Below, piece by piece: positions 1 through 8,455 of a DNA stretch of 64,000 bases (its first letter is position 1; each line of letters opens with the position of its first letter). The stretch is from Streptomyces kurssanovii. GTDB taxonomy: Bacteria; Actinomycetota; Actinomycetes; Streptomycetales; Streptomycetaceae. The stretch spans positions 1-64,000 of the forward strand of contig NZ_BMTN01000008.1 in NCBI RefSeq assembly GCF_014649695.1, in the 5' to 3' direction. The notes below the pieces were generated by a model, which made no database searches, was not told where the DNA came from, and worked only from the letters and a program-made list of their open reading frames with translations. A program made the position numbers and the translations under genes.

Positions 1-181
1 CCGCTACCGCACCGTCGGTGACATGTCCTGCACCGGTGCCGTCGACTCCGACGCCACCACGCTGGACGCCGTGATCACCGAGATCGCCGCCTCCCGTCTC
101 ACCGAGCGGGGTGCGACCCGCGCCGACGACAAGCTGTCAGAGGCCGCGATGGAAGACCGCAAGCGCGAAGGGTACTTCTAA
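1..181 (+). CDS. cysD: Sulfate adenylyltransferase small subunit CysD, C-terminal end (partial)
   Basis: The first 181 bases encode the last 59 residues of CysD and end in TAA at 179-181; the rest lies outside the window. CysD is the ATP-pyrophosphatase-type subunit that, with the GTPase CysN, makes adenylyl sulfate (APS) from sulfate and ATP. The visible part carries the conserved family C-terminus: RYRTVGDMSCTGAV at the start, a stretch containing LTERGATRADD, and the closing sequence AAMEDRKREGYF. The stop is 2 bases before the cysN ATG, so the two are translationally linked. Identification rests on this tail and the neighbour. Confidence 0.93.
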   Translation, partial: RYRTVGDMSCTGAVDSDATTLDAVITEIAASRLTERGATRADDKLSEAAMEDRKREGYF

Positions 182-183
182 AG

Positions 184-1524
184 ATGACCAGCCCCACCGA
201 GCAGCTGGCCGAACAGCTCTCCGCCACCACCCTGCTGCGCTTCGCCACCGCCGGGTCCGTCGACGACGGCAAGTCCACCCTGGTCGGGCGGCTGCTGCAC
301 GACTCCAAGTCGGTCCTGGCCGACCAGCTGGAGGCCGTCGAGCACGCTTCCCGCAGCCGCGGCCAGGAGACCCCCGACCTGGCGCTGCTCACCGACGGCC
401 TGCGGGCCGAACGTGAGCAGGGCATCACCATCGACGTGGCCTACCGCTACTTCGCCACCCCGCGGCGGCGGTTCATCCTCGCCGACACCCCGGGCCATGT
501 GCAGTACACCCGCAACATGGTCACCGGCGCGTCGACGGCGGAGCTCGCGGTCGTGCTGGTCGACGCCCGCAACGGCGTCGTCGAGCAGACTCGCCGCCAC
601 GCCGCGGTCGCCGCGCTGCTGCGTGTTCCCCATGTGGTGCTGGCCGTCAACAAGATGGACCTCGTCGACTACGCGGAGCCCGTCTTCGCGAAGATCGCCG
701 AGGAGTTCACCGCGTACGCCGCCTCGCTGGGCGTCCCCGAGATCACCGCCATCCCGATCTCCGCGCTGGCCGGCGACAACGTGGTGGACCCGTCCGCGAA
801 CATGGACTGGTACGGCGGCCCGACCGTGCTCGAGCACCTCGAGACCGTCCCCGTCAGCCACGACCTGACGACCTGCCACGCCCGGCTGCCCGTGCAGTAC
901 GTGATCCGCCCGCAGACCGCCGAGCACCCCGACTACCGGGGCTACGCGGGGCAGATCGCCGCCGGTACCTTCCGCGTCGGCGAGTCGGTGACCGTCCTGC
1001 CCTCCGGCCGCACGTCCAAGGTCTCCGGGATCGACCTGCTGGGCCGGTCCGTGGACGTGGCCTGGACGCCGCAGTCCGTCACGCTGCTGCTGGAGGACGA
1101 CATCGACGTCTCCCGCGGCGACCTCATCGTCCCGAGCGACGACGCGCCCGCCACCACGCAGGACGTCGAGGCGACCGTCTGCCATGTCGCGGACGAGCCG
1201 CTCACCGTCGGCCAGCGGGTGCTGCTCAAGCACACCACCCGCACGGTCAAGGCGATCGTCAAGGAGATCCCCTCCAGGCTCACCCTCGACGACCTCTCCC
1301 AGCATCCCGAGCCCGGCCGGCTCGTCGCCAACGACATCGGCCGCGTCAAGGTCCGTACCGCGGAGCCGCTGGCCCTCGACTCGTACGCGCACTCCCGCCG
1401 TACCGGCTCGTTCCTGCTGATCGACCCGGCCGACGGCACCACGCTCGCCGCCGGCATGGCCGGGGACGCGTTCGCCGCCGAGGACGAGGCTCCCGCCGTG
1501 GACGACGAGGGCTGGGACTTCTGA
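184..1524 (+). CDS. cysN: Sulfate adenylyltransferase large (GTPase) subunit CysN
   Basis: GTPase subunit of ATP sulfurylase; GTP hydrolysis drives APS formation by CysD in the cytoplasm, the first step of assimilatory sulfate reduction. The 446-residue protein has an EF-Tu-like GTP-binding domain: P-loop GSVDDGKS at residues 24-31, DTPGH near 101 and NKMD near 156, followed by beta-barrel domains. Its length fits a stand-alone CysN, with no fused APS kinase. The ATG at 184 is chosen because it lies directly behind the cysD stop and gives the canonical N-terminus. The next gene with clear transport function (ssuA) starts 218 bases downstream on the same strand. Confidence 0.96.
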   Translation: MTSPTEQLAEQLSATTLLRFATAGSVDDGKSTLVGRLLHDSKSVLADQLEAVEHASRSRGQETPDLALLTDGLRAEREQGITIDVAYRYFATPRRRFILADTPGHVQYTRNMVTGASTAELAVVLVDARNGVVEQTRRHAAVAALLRVPHVVLAVNKMDLVDYAEPVFAKIAEEFTAYAASLGVPEITAIPISALAGDNVVDPSANMDWYGGPTVLEHLETVPVSHDLTTCHARLPVQYVIRPQTAEHPDYRGYAGQIAAGTFRVGESVTVLPSGRTSKVSGIDLLGRSVDVAWTPQSVTLLLEDDIDVSRGDLIVPSDDAPATTQDVEATVCHVADEPLTVGQRVLLKHTTRTVKAIVKEIPSRLTLDDLSQHPEPGRLVANDIGRVKVRTAEPLALDSYAHSRRTGSFLLIDPADGTTLAAGMAGDAFAAEDEAPAVDDEGWDF

Positions 1525-1742
1525 CGATGACCGACATCTACTCGACCTTCGCCAAGGAGGGCGGCCGCGTCGGCAGCGGGGCGCTCGGCGCGGGCACGGG
1601 CGGGGTGGCGCGATGTGCGCGATGACGTACGCGCACCGCATGCGCGCCCGCGCCCCGCACCGCCGAAGACCCCGCCTGTCCGCCGACGACCCGGCAGCGT
1701 CGCACATGACGTGAGACCGGGCCTACGAGAGGAAATCCTCCC
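1525..1742 (+). other. Gap between cysN and ssuA without a convincing gene
   Basis: This 218-base stretch separates cysN from ssuA. An ATG at 1527, 2 bases after the cysN stop, opens a 32-codon frame ending at 1625, and a second short frame runs 1622-1714. Neither resembles a known protein, and neither has the cysteine-ending leader-peptide pattern that often precedes actinobacterial sulfur genes. The ribosome binding site for ssuA (GAGAGGAAA) sits at the end of the gap. It may hold a promoter or processing site, but I cannot point to one. Confidence 0.4.
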
Positions 1743-2849
1743 GTGCCAGCCACCCGCACCTTCCTGAGGCGCGGCTTCGCCGCCGCAGCCGTACCGCTCC
1801 TCGCCGTCGTCCTGACGGCCTGCGGCTACGGTTCCCAGGCGAAGGACGACCCGGTCGCTCCCGCCGCCAAGGGCGAGAAGACCGGCGGTCTCGACACCGT
1901 GAAGATCGGGTACTTCCCGAACCTCACCCACGCCACCGCCCTGGTCGGTGACCAGCAGGGCATCATCCAGAAGGAACTGGGCGGCACCAAGGTGTCGGCG
2001 TCGACCTTCAACGCCGGTCCCTCCGAGATCGAGGCCCTCAACGCCGGGTCCATCGACATCGGTTTCATCGGCCCCTCGCCGGCGATCAACGGCTATGTGA
2101 AGTCCAAGGGCGAGAGCCTGCGGATCATCGGCGGCTCCGCCTCCGGCGGGGTGAAGCTGGTCGTGAACCCGAAGAAGATCAGGCACGTCGGGGACCTCAA
2201 GGGCAAGCGGATCGCCACCCCGCAGCTCGGCAACACCCAGGACGTCGCGTTCCTCAACTGGATCGCGGAGCAGGGCTGGAAGGTCGACGCCCAGACCGGC
2301 AAGGGCGACGTCTCCGTGGTCCGCACCGAGAACAAGGTCACCCCGAACGCCTATCTGTCCGGTTCGGTCGACGGGGCCTGGGTGCCGGAGCCGACCGCGT
2401 CGAAGCTGGTGAGCGACGGCGCGAAGGTGCTGCTCGACGAGTCGGACCTGTGGCCGGACAAGAAGTTCGTGATCACGAACATCATCGTGTCGCAGACGTT
2501 CCTCGCCGAGCACCCGGAGGTCGTCGAGGCGGTGCTGCGTGGCACGGTGAGGACGAACGCCTGGATCAACGCCAACCCCGACGAGGCGAAGGAAGCGGCG
2601 AACGCGAAGCTCCAGGAGCTGACCGGCAAGCCGCTGCCGCCCGAGGTCGTCGACCCGGCGTGGAAGTCGATCCGCTTCACCGACGACCCGCTGGCCGCCA
2701 CCCTCGACGCGCAGGCGGACCACGCGGTGCGGACGGGCCTGCTCCAGCAGCCCGACCTCGCCGGGATCTACGACCTGAAGCCGCTGAACAAGGTCCTCGC
2801 GGCCGAGGGCCGGCCCGAGGTGTCCGACGCCGGACTCGGCGTCAAGTGA
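1743..2849 (+). CDS. ssuA: Sulfonate-type ABC transporter substrate-binding lipoprotein
   Basis: Extracellular binding protein of an importer for aliphatic sulfonates or a related sulfur source. The 368-residue protein begins with a lipoprotein signal peptide: basic RTFLRRGF, a hydrophobic stretch, and lipobox LTAC with the acylated cysteine near residue 27. The mature part shows the SsuA/NMT1-type fold pattern (VKIGYFPNLTHATAL near the start, then FIGPSPAING). The GTG at 1743 is chosen because GAGAGGAAA lies just upstream and it gives a full signal sequence. ssuB follows after 37 bases. The substrate is inferred from family and from cysDN upstream; nitrate or taurine binding is the main alternative. 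Confidence 0.87.
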   Translation: MPATRTFLRRGFAAAAVPLLAVVLTACGYGSQAKDDPVAPAAKGEKTGGLDTVKIGYFPNLTHATALVGDQQGIIQKELGGTKVSASTFNAGPSEIEALNAGSIDIGFIGPSPAINGYVKSKGESLRIIGGSASGGVKLVVNPKKIRHVGDLKGKRIATPQLGNTQDVAFLNWIAEQGWKVDAQTGKGDVSVVRTENKVTPNAYLSGSVDGAWVPEPTASKLVSDGAKVLLDESDLWPDKKFVITNIIVSQTFLAEHPEVVEAVLRGTVRTNAWINANPDEAKEAANAKLQELTGKPLPPEVVDPAWKSIRFTDDPLAATLDAQADHAVRTGLLQQPDLAGIYDLKPLNKVLAAEGRPEVSDAGLGVK

Positions 2850-2886
2850 CCCGTAAAGCATCCGACTTTCCCAGGAGGTGACGACC

Positions 2887-3681
2887 ATGGCCACTGCCAT
2901 CGCCAAGGCCGAGGACCGCGTCGGTGTCGAGCACGAGTACGCGGCTCGCATCGGGCATGTCTCCAAGTCCTTCAACGGGCCCACCGGGCCGCAGCTCGTC
3001 CTGGACGACATCACGCTCGATGTCGCGCCGGGCGAGTTCGTCACCCTCCTGGGGGCTTCGGGCTGCGGCAAGTCGACGCTGCTGAACCTGGTCGCCGGGC
3101 TCGACCGGCCGACCGTGGGGTCCATCGAGACGCCCGGCGGCCGGCCGGCCCTCATGTTCCAGGAGCACGCGCTGTTCCCGTGGCTGACCGCGGGCAAGAA
3201 CATCGAGCTCGCGCTGCGGCTGCGCGGTGTGCCGAAGGGCGCCCGGCGCGAGGAGGCGGAGCGGCTGCTGGAGCTGGTGCGGCTCGGCGGCGCGTACGGC
3301 AAGCGGGTGCACGAGCTGTCCGGCGGTATGCGGCAGCGGGTCGCGATGGCGCGCGCCCTGGCGCAGGACAGCCGACTGCTGCTGATGGACGAGCCGTTCG
3401 CGGCGCTCGACGCCATCACCCGCGACGTGCTGCACGACGAGCTCACCCGTATCTGGCGGGAGACGAACGTGTCGGTCCTGTTCGTCACGCACAACGTCCG
3501 CGAGGCGGTGCGCCTCGCGCAGCGGGTGGTGCTGCTGTCGTCGCGGCCGGGTCGGGTGGCGCACGAGTGGACCGTGGACATCGACCAGCCGCGACGTATC
3601 GAGGACCCCGCCGTTGCGGAGCTGTCCGTCGAGATCACCGAGGAACTGCGTGGGGAGATCCGCCGACATGGCCAGCACTGA
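2887..3681 (+). CDS. ssuB: Sulfonate-type ABC transporter ATP-binding protein
   Basis: ATPase that powers the importer formed with the upstream lipoprotein and the downstream permease. In 264 residues it carries all nucleotide-binding motifs: Walker A GASGCGKS at about 56-63, Q-loop FQEHALFPW, signature LSGGMRQR near 144, Walker B LLLMDEPFAALD near 165, and the switch histidine in FVTHNVREA. This is the usual SsuB/TauB/NrtD pattern. A near-perfect Shine-Dalgarno (AGGAGGTGA) precedes the ATG at 2887. The 3' end overlaps ssuC by 14 bases, so translation is coupled. Confidence 0.92.
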   Translation: MATAIAKAEDRVGVEHEYAARIGHVSKSFNGPTGPQLVLDDITLDVAPGEFVTLLGASGCGKSTLLNLVAGLDRPTVGSIETPGGRPALMFQEHALFPWLTAGKNIELALRLRGVPKGARREEAERLLELVRLGGAYGKRVHELSGGMRQRVAMARALAQDSRLLLMDEPFAALDAITRDVLHDELTRIWRETNVSVLFVTHNVREAVRLAQRVVLLSSRPGRVAHEWTVDIDQPRRIEDPAVAELSVEITEELRGEIRRHGQH

Positions 3682-4576
3682 CACGACCGGGACGGCCACC
3701 GGGAAGGGCCCGGCGAGGTCCGACGATCTGGCGGGTCTCGAGGCGGGCCTCGACGCGCTCGACGCGGTGCAGGTGAACCGCACGCCGGTGCGCGAGGTGC
3801 TGCTGAAGAAGGTCCTGCCGCCCATCACCGCCGTGGCGCTGGTGCTGGTGGCCTGGCAGGGGCTCGTGTGGGCGGAGGTCGCCCCGGACTACAAGCTGCC
3901 CGCGCCGTCCACGGTGTGGGACGGTCTGTCCGACATGTGGCTTCAGGGCACGTTGTTCGAGGTCATCTGGACCAGCGTCTCCCGCGGTCTGCTGGGCTTC
4001 CTGCTGGCGCTCGCCATCGGCACACCGCTCGGCCTGCTGGTGTCACGGGTGAGGTTCGTGCGCGCCGCGATCGGTCCGGTCCTGTCCGGGCTGCAGTCGC
4101 TGCCGTCGGTCGCCTGGGTGCCCCCGGCCGTGATCTGGCTCGGCCTCAACGACTCGATGATGTTCGCCGTCATCCTGCTGGGCGCGGTCCCCTCGATCGC
4201 CAACGGCCTGGTGTCCGGCGTGGACCAGGTGCCGCCGCTGTTCCTGCGGGCAGGCCGCACGCTCGGCGCGACCGGGCTGCGGGGCACCTGGCACATCGTG
4301 ATGCCGGCGGCGCTGCCGGGCTATGTGGCGGGGCTGAAGCAGGGCTGGGCGTTCTCCTGGCGGTCGCTGATGGCCGCCGAGATCATCGCCTCGTCGCCCG
4401 ACCTGGGCCTCGGGCTCGGCCAGTTGCTGGAGAACGGGCGCAACAACGCCGACATGCCCGGCGTGTTCCTCGCCATCCTCCTGATCCTGATCGTCGGTAT
4501 CGCGATCGACCTGCTGGTCTTCAGTCCGCTGGAGCGGTGGATCCTGCGCAGCCGCGGTCTTCTCGTCAGGAGCTGA
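3668..4576 (+). CDS. ssuC: Sulfonate-type ABC transporter permease
   Basis: Inner-membrane permease of the SsuABC-like importer, 302 residues. After a roughly 45-residue cytoplasmic extension there are about six membrane segments, the first near ITAVALVLVAWQGLVWAEV. The EAA loop that contacts the ATPase is visible as RAGRTLGATGLRGTWHIVMP. It belongs to the BPD_transp_1 superfamily. The ATG at 3668 overlaps the end of ssuB. A CbiX-like gene follows 6 bases after the stop, making one transcription unit. Alternative substrates (taurine, nitrate) cannot be excluded from sequence alone. Confidence 0.91.
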   Translation: MASTDTTGTATGKGPARSDDLAGLEAGLDALDAVQVNRTPVREVLLKKVLPPITAVALVLVAWQGLVWAEVAPDYKLPAPSTVWDGLSDMWLQGTLFEVIWTSVSRGLLGFLLALAIGTPLGLLVSRVRFVRAAIGPVLSGLQSLPSVAWVPPAVIWLGLNDSMMFAVILLGAVPSIANGLVSGVDQVPPLFLRAGRTLGATGLRGTWHIVMPAALPGYVAGLKQGWAFSWRSLMAAEIIASSPDLGLGLGQLLENGRNNADMPGVFLAILLILIVGIAIDLLVFSPLERWILRSRGLLVRS

Positions 4577-4582
4577 GCGCCG

Positions 4583-5320
4583 ATGCACAGGTCCGTCCTC
4601 CTCGTCGTGGCGCACGGCAGCCGTGACCCGCGGCACGCCGCGACCGTCCACGCCCTGACCCGACGGGTGTCCTCGCTGCGGCCGGGACTGCGGGTGGAGA
4701 CGGCGTTCCTCGACTTCAACGCCCCGGCGGTGCCGCAGGTCCTCGGCCGGCTGGCTGCCGAGGGGGTCCGGGACGTGGTGGCGCTGCCGCTGCTGCTGAC
4801 CCGCGCCTTCCATGCCAAGGCCGACATCCCGGCGGTCCTGCGCCAGGCACCACCGCAGCTGCGGATCCGCCGGGCCGAGGTCCTCGGGCCGTCGCCGCTG
4901 CTGCTGGCCTCCGTCCAGCGGCGGCTGTACGAGGCGGGCCTCACGCCGGCGGACATGAGCTCGACGGGCCTGGTGCTGGCCGCCGCGGGCTCCACAGACC
5001 CGGAGGCGATCGCAGTGATCGCTCAGACAGCGCGGGAGCTGCGGCACACCGGTTGGTGCGCCGTGCGGCCTGCGTTCGCCTCCGCATCCCTTCCCCGTAC
5101 CGAGGACGCGGTCCGCGCGCTGCGAGCGGACGGCTGCGCGCGTGTGGCCGTCGCACCGTACGTGATCGCTCCCGGCCGGCTGCCCGACCGTATCGCGGCG
5201 GGCGCCGGGGACGCGGACGTGGTGGCGGACGTGCTGGGCGACTCGCCGGAGCTGGCTCGGCTGCTGCTGCGCCGCTACGACGAGGCGGCCGCGCAGCGCC
5301 TGCTGGCGGCCACCGCCTGA
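4583..5320 (+). CDS. Sirohydrochlorin chelatase / CbiX-like protein
   Basis: Probable metal chelatase of the CbiX/SirB family, 245 residues, expected to insert iron or cobalt into sirohydrochlorin. Iron insertion gives siroheme, the cofactor of assimilatory sulfite reductase, which fits its place at the end of the sulfur operon. The N-terminus LLVVAHGSRDPRHA holds the conserved active-site histidine of the family, and a second related half follows (LVLAAAGSTDPEA), as expected for a two-domain chelatase. In the second half the histidine position is alanine, so only the first half is likely catalytic. It starts 6 bases after ssuC. Confidence 0.85.
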   Translation: MHRSVLLVVAHGSRDPRHAATVHALTRRVSSLRPGLRVETAFLDFNAPAVPQVLGRLAAEGVRDVVALPLLLTRAFHAKADIPAVLRQAPPQLRIRRAEVLGPSPLLLASVQRRLYEAGLTPADMSSTGLVLAAAGSTDPEAIAVIAQTARELRHTGWCAVRPAFASASLPRTEDAVRALRADGCARVAVAPYVIAPGRLPDRIAAGAGDADVVADVLGDSPELARLLLRRYDEAAAQRLLAATA

Positions 5321-5370
5321 CTCGCCCCGGCGCCGGGCCGGTCGCCGCCCGGGGAGCGCGACGGCGCTGC

Positions 5371-5997
5371 TCAGTCGAAGACCAGGCTTCCGGTGCGGGC
5401 GCGCTTGAGTTCGTACAGGTCCGGGTGGTTCGCGAGGACGCGGAAGCTGTCGAAGAGGCGCACCGCCTCCTCGCCGCGCGGTATCGAGCCCAGCACCGGG
5501 CCGAACCAGACGGTGCCGTCCACGTGGATGGTGGGGGTGCCTACATAGCCGTCGGCGGCCGGGTCGTGCCCCCGTTCGTGGCTGCGGCGCACCGCGTCGT
5601 CGTACGAGGTGTCATGGGCGGCGGCGGCCAGTGCGGCGGGCAGCCCGAGCGCGGCCAGCGACTCCACGACGACCTCGTCGAAGTCCTCGTTCTTCTCCTG
5701 GTGGATCCGGGTGCCGAAGGCGGTGTACAGGTCGCGCAGCACCTCCTCACCGTGCCGGGCGGCCGCGGCTGCGGCGACCCGCACGGGCCCGATCGACTTG
5801 TCGACCAATGCGCGGTACCAGCCGGGGAGTTCGTTGCCGATGTTGTGGAGGTGGAGGCTCATCACCCGGAAGCGGAGGTCGAGCTCCCGCTCGCGTTCGA
5901 CCTCCAGCATCCAGCGTGAGGTGATCCAGGCGAAGGGGCAGGCGGGGTCGAAATAGAAGTCGACGACGGTCCTGCCATCGGTGTCGGAAGCGGTCAT
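5371..5997 (-). CDS. DsbA-family thioredoxin-fold oxidoreductase
   Basis: A 208-residue cytoplasmic protein of the DsbA/2-hydroxychromene-carboxylate isomerase superfamily, close in pattern to mycothiol-linked actinobacterial members. The N-terminus [14 protein letters not shown] gives the active site CPFA: the first cysteine is present but the second CXXC position is alanine, so a classical disulfide mechanism is unlikely. The cis-proline loop is visible as [10 protein letters not shown]. It converges on the sulfur operon. A possible bidirectional hairpin of imperfect GC arms lies in the 50-base gap to the chelatase gene. No signal peptide is seen. Exact substrate unknown. Confidence 0.8.
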   Translation of the reverse strand: MTASDTDGRTVVDFYFDPACPFAWITSRWMLEVERERELDLRFRVMSLHLHNIGNELPGWYRALVDKSIGPVRVAAAAAARHGEEVLRDLYTAFGTRIHQEKNEDFDEVVVESLAALGLPAALAAAAHDTSYDDAVRRSHERGHDPAADGYVGTPTIHVDGTVWFGPVLGSIPRGEEAVRLFDSFRVLANHPDLYELKRARTGSLVFD

Positions 5998-6131
5998 GGT
6001 GAGGACCCTATGCAGCGAATGGCAGGCGCCTGTGGTCCATTCACGCCCCGTCCGGCCGGGCCAATTCCGCCGCGAGGGCCGTAGCACCGGCCGGTGGTCG
6101 CAGGCCGGCCGGTGGTCGTCCGGCGGCGTCC

Positions 6132-6190
6132 GGCTCGCGCGGGGTCAGGCTCGCGCGGGGTCAGGCGCGCGCGGGGTCAGGCGCGGGTCA
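6132..6190. repeat. 16-bp tandem repeat over the 3' end of the DUF1697 gene
   Basis: Three consecutive 16-base units (GGCTCGCGCGGGGTCA, same, then GGCGCGCGCGGGGTCA) at 6132-6147, 6148-6163 and 6164-6179, followed by a shortened copy to 6190. Each unit ends in TCA, which on the minus strand is TGA; the third copy supplies the stop codon of the DUF1697 gene. A second short duplication (GGCCGGTGGTCG, twice) lies just to the left at about 6090-6120. Looks like replication slippage. Confidence 0.85.
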
Positions 6191-6725
6191 TCTCCACCAG
6201 CTTGACGACGGTGTTCCAGTTGCGGCTGGTGGCGACGACGCCCTTGAGCAGACCCGGCCTGGAGAGCGCCGCCGCGAGCTTGGAGCGGCCGAGGCCTTCC
6301 GGCGCGTACAGATAGAGCGCGCGGTCGCCCAGCCGGAACTCCTCCGGCAGAAAGGCGGCGGCGTCGACGGACGCGAACCGGTCGGGGGTGACCCGCTCGG
6401 AGAAGTAGGTGACGTGCAGCTGCTTGCCCTGGAGCGAGGCGGCGGGGAACGGGCAGGCGTCGGCGACCGCACTCAGATACCGCCCGTCGCGCACCAGGAC
6501 GTCCACGTGGAAGCCGAACGTCGCCTCGATCGCCTGCTCAAGACCGGCGGCCAGGGCGTCCTCGTCCTTCTCCTCGCTGCTGAAGACGGCGTTGCCGCTC
6601 TGGAGATAGGTCGCCACGTCGCCGTGGCCCAAGTCGCCGATGAGCCCGCGGAGTCGCGCCATGGGGACCTGCTTGCCCGCGCCCACGTTGATCCCGCGGA
6701 GGAGTGCCGCGTACCTCGTCGTCAT
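6177..6725 (-). CDS. DUF1697 family protein
   Basis: A 182-residue cytoplasmic protein of unknown function belonging to DUF1697. The diagnostic start is present: RYAALLRGINVGAGKQVPM, then LQSGNAVFSS, and the closing ATSRNWNTVVKL. The family is widespread in actinobacteria; no reaction is established, and I see no catalytic motif. The stop codon lies inside a 16-bp tandem repeat, so copy-number change there would extend or shorten the C-terminus by only a few residues. The subtilisin gene upstream is separated by a strong hairpin. Confidence 0.88.
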   Translation of the reverse strand: MTTRYAALLRGINVGAGKQVPMARLRGLIGDLGHGDVATYLQSGNAVFSSEEKDEDALAAGLEQAIEATFGFHVDVLVRDGRYLSAVADACPFPAASLQGKQLHVTYFSERVTPDRFASVDAAAFLPEEFRLGDRALYLYAPEGLGRSKLAAALSRPGLLKGVVATSRNWNTVVKLVEMTRA

Positions 6726-6738
6726 GGTCGAACAATAA

Positions 6739-6779
6739 GGCGGTCGCCGTGCCCCGTGGGGGAGGGCACGGCGACCGCC
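6739..6779 (-). terminator. Hairpin terminator after the subtilisin gene
   Basis: Perfect 16-bp inverted repeat: left arm GGCGGTCGCCGTGCCC at 6739-6754, 9-base loop, right arm 6764-6779. It sits 24 bases beyond the subtilisin stop codon and 14 bases before the DUF1697 start. No U-tract follows, as is common in Streptomyces. Confidence 0.8.
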
Positions 6780-6802
6780 GGTTCAGCGACGTGGGCCGTC
6801 GG

Positions 6803-8002
<1,200 letters not shown>

Positions 8003-8455
8003 GAAGAGGGGTCTCCTCGTCATCATTTTTGTGGGGGGATCGCCCCGCGGACGGAAGATCTCCGGGGGCTGGCTCGAAACCCTGACCGATTGACGCGCCC
8101 AGATCAAGGCCTTCATGCAGCTGTGACTCAGTCAACAAGGTTTCGTAATAAGAAATCGGCCATGCCGCCCCAAGTCGGACCGGGCCTTCAAACTCCCTTA
8201 GTTGTAAGGGGCTTCCATCGTTCTCGTCAGGGATGCGCACCGTCCCCGAGAAGGAGAAGACACCGCTCCCAAGTCACCGCCCGGCAGGACGAGACGACCT
8301 GAAGACGCCCATAGCTTCGAAGTGCGCGGCGGGCCTTTGCGCAGATTCCGCACACACTCACCTCACGCGCGGATCACGGATATGGGCATTCCCGCACGCC
8401 ATTCACACATTCGCTCACACATTCACCGACGAACGCGGTCGCACAACGAGGGGAC
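8003..8455. promoter_or_regulatory. Divergent control region between protease and MMPL genes
   Basis: The 453-base region is less GC-rich than its neighbours around 8100-8210 and must hold promoters for both divergent genes. A clear inverted repeat CCCTTA-gttg-TAAGGG lies at 8195-8210 and is a candidate operator. I found no convincing ORF. Promoter hexamers cannot be assigned with confidence. Confidence 0.5.

Noticed and set aside
1527-1714. Short frames after cysN considered as cysteine-sensing leader peptides
   Set aside because: No ribosome site of note and no cysteine-ended leader pattern in any frame.
942-3638. 898-codon minus-strand open frame across cysN, ssuA and ssuB
   Set aside because: Antisense shadow of well-supported genes; composition is Arg/Ser/Pro-rich without any domain, as expected from high-GC antisense frames.
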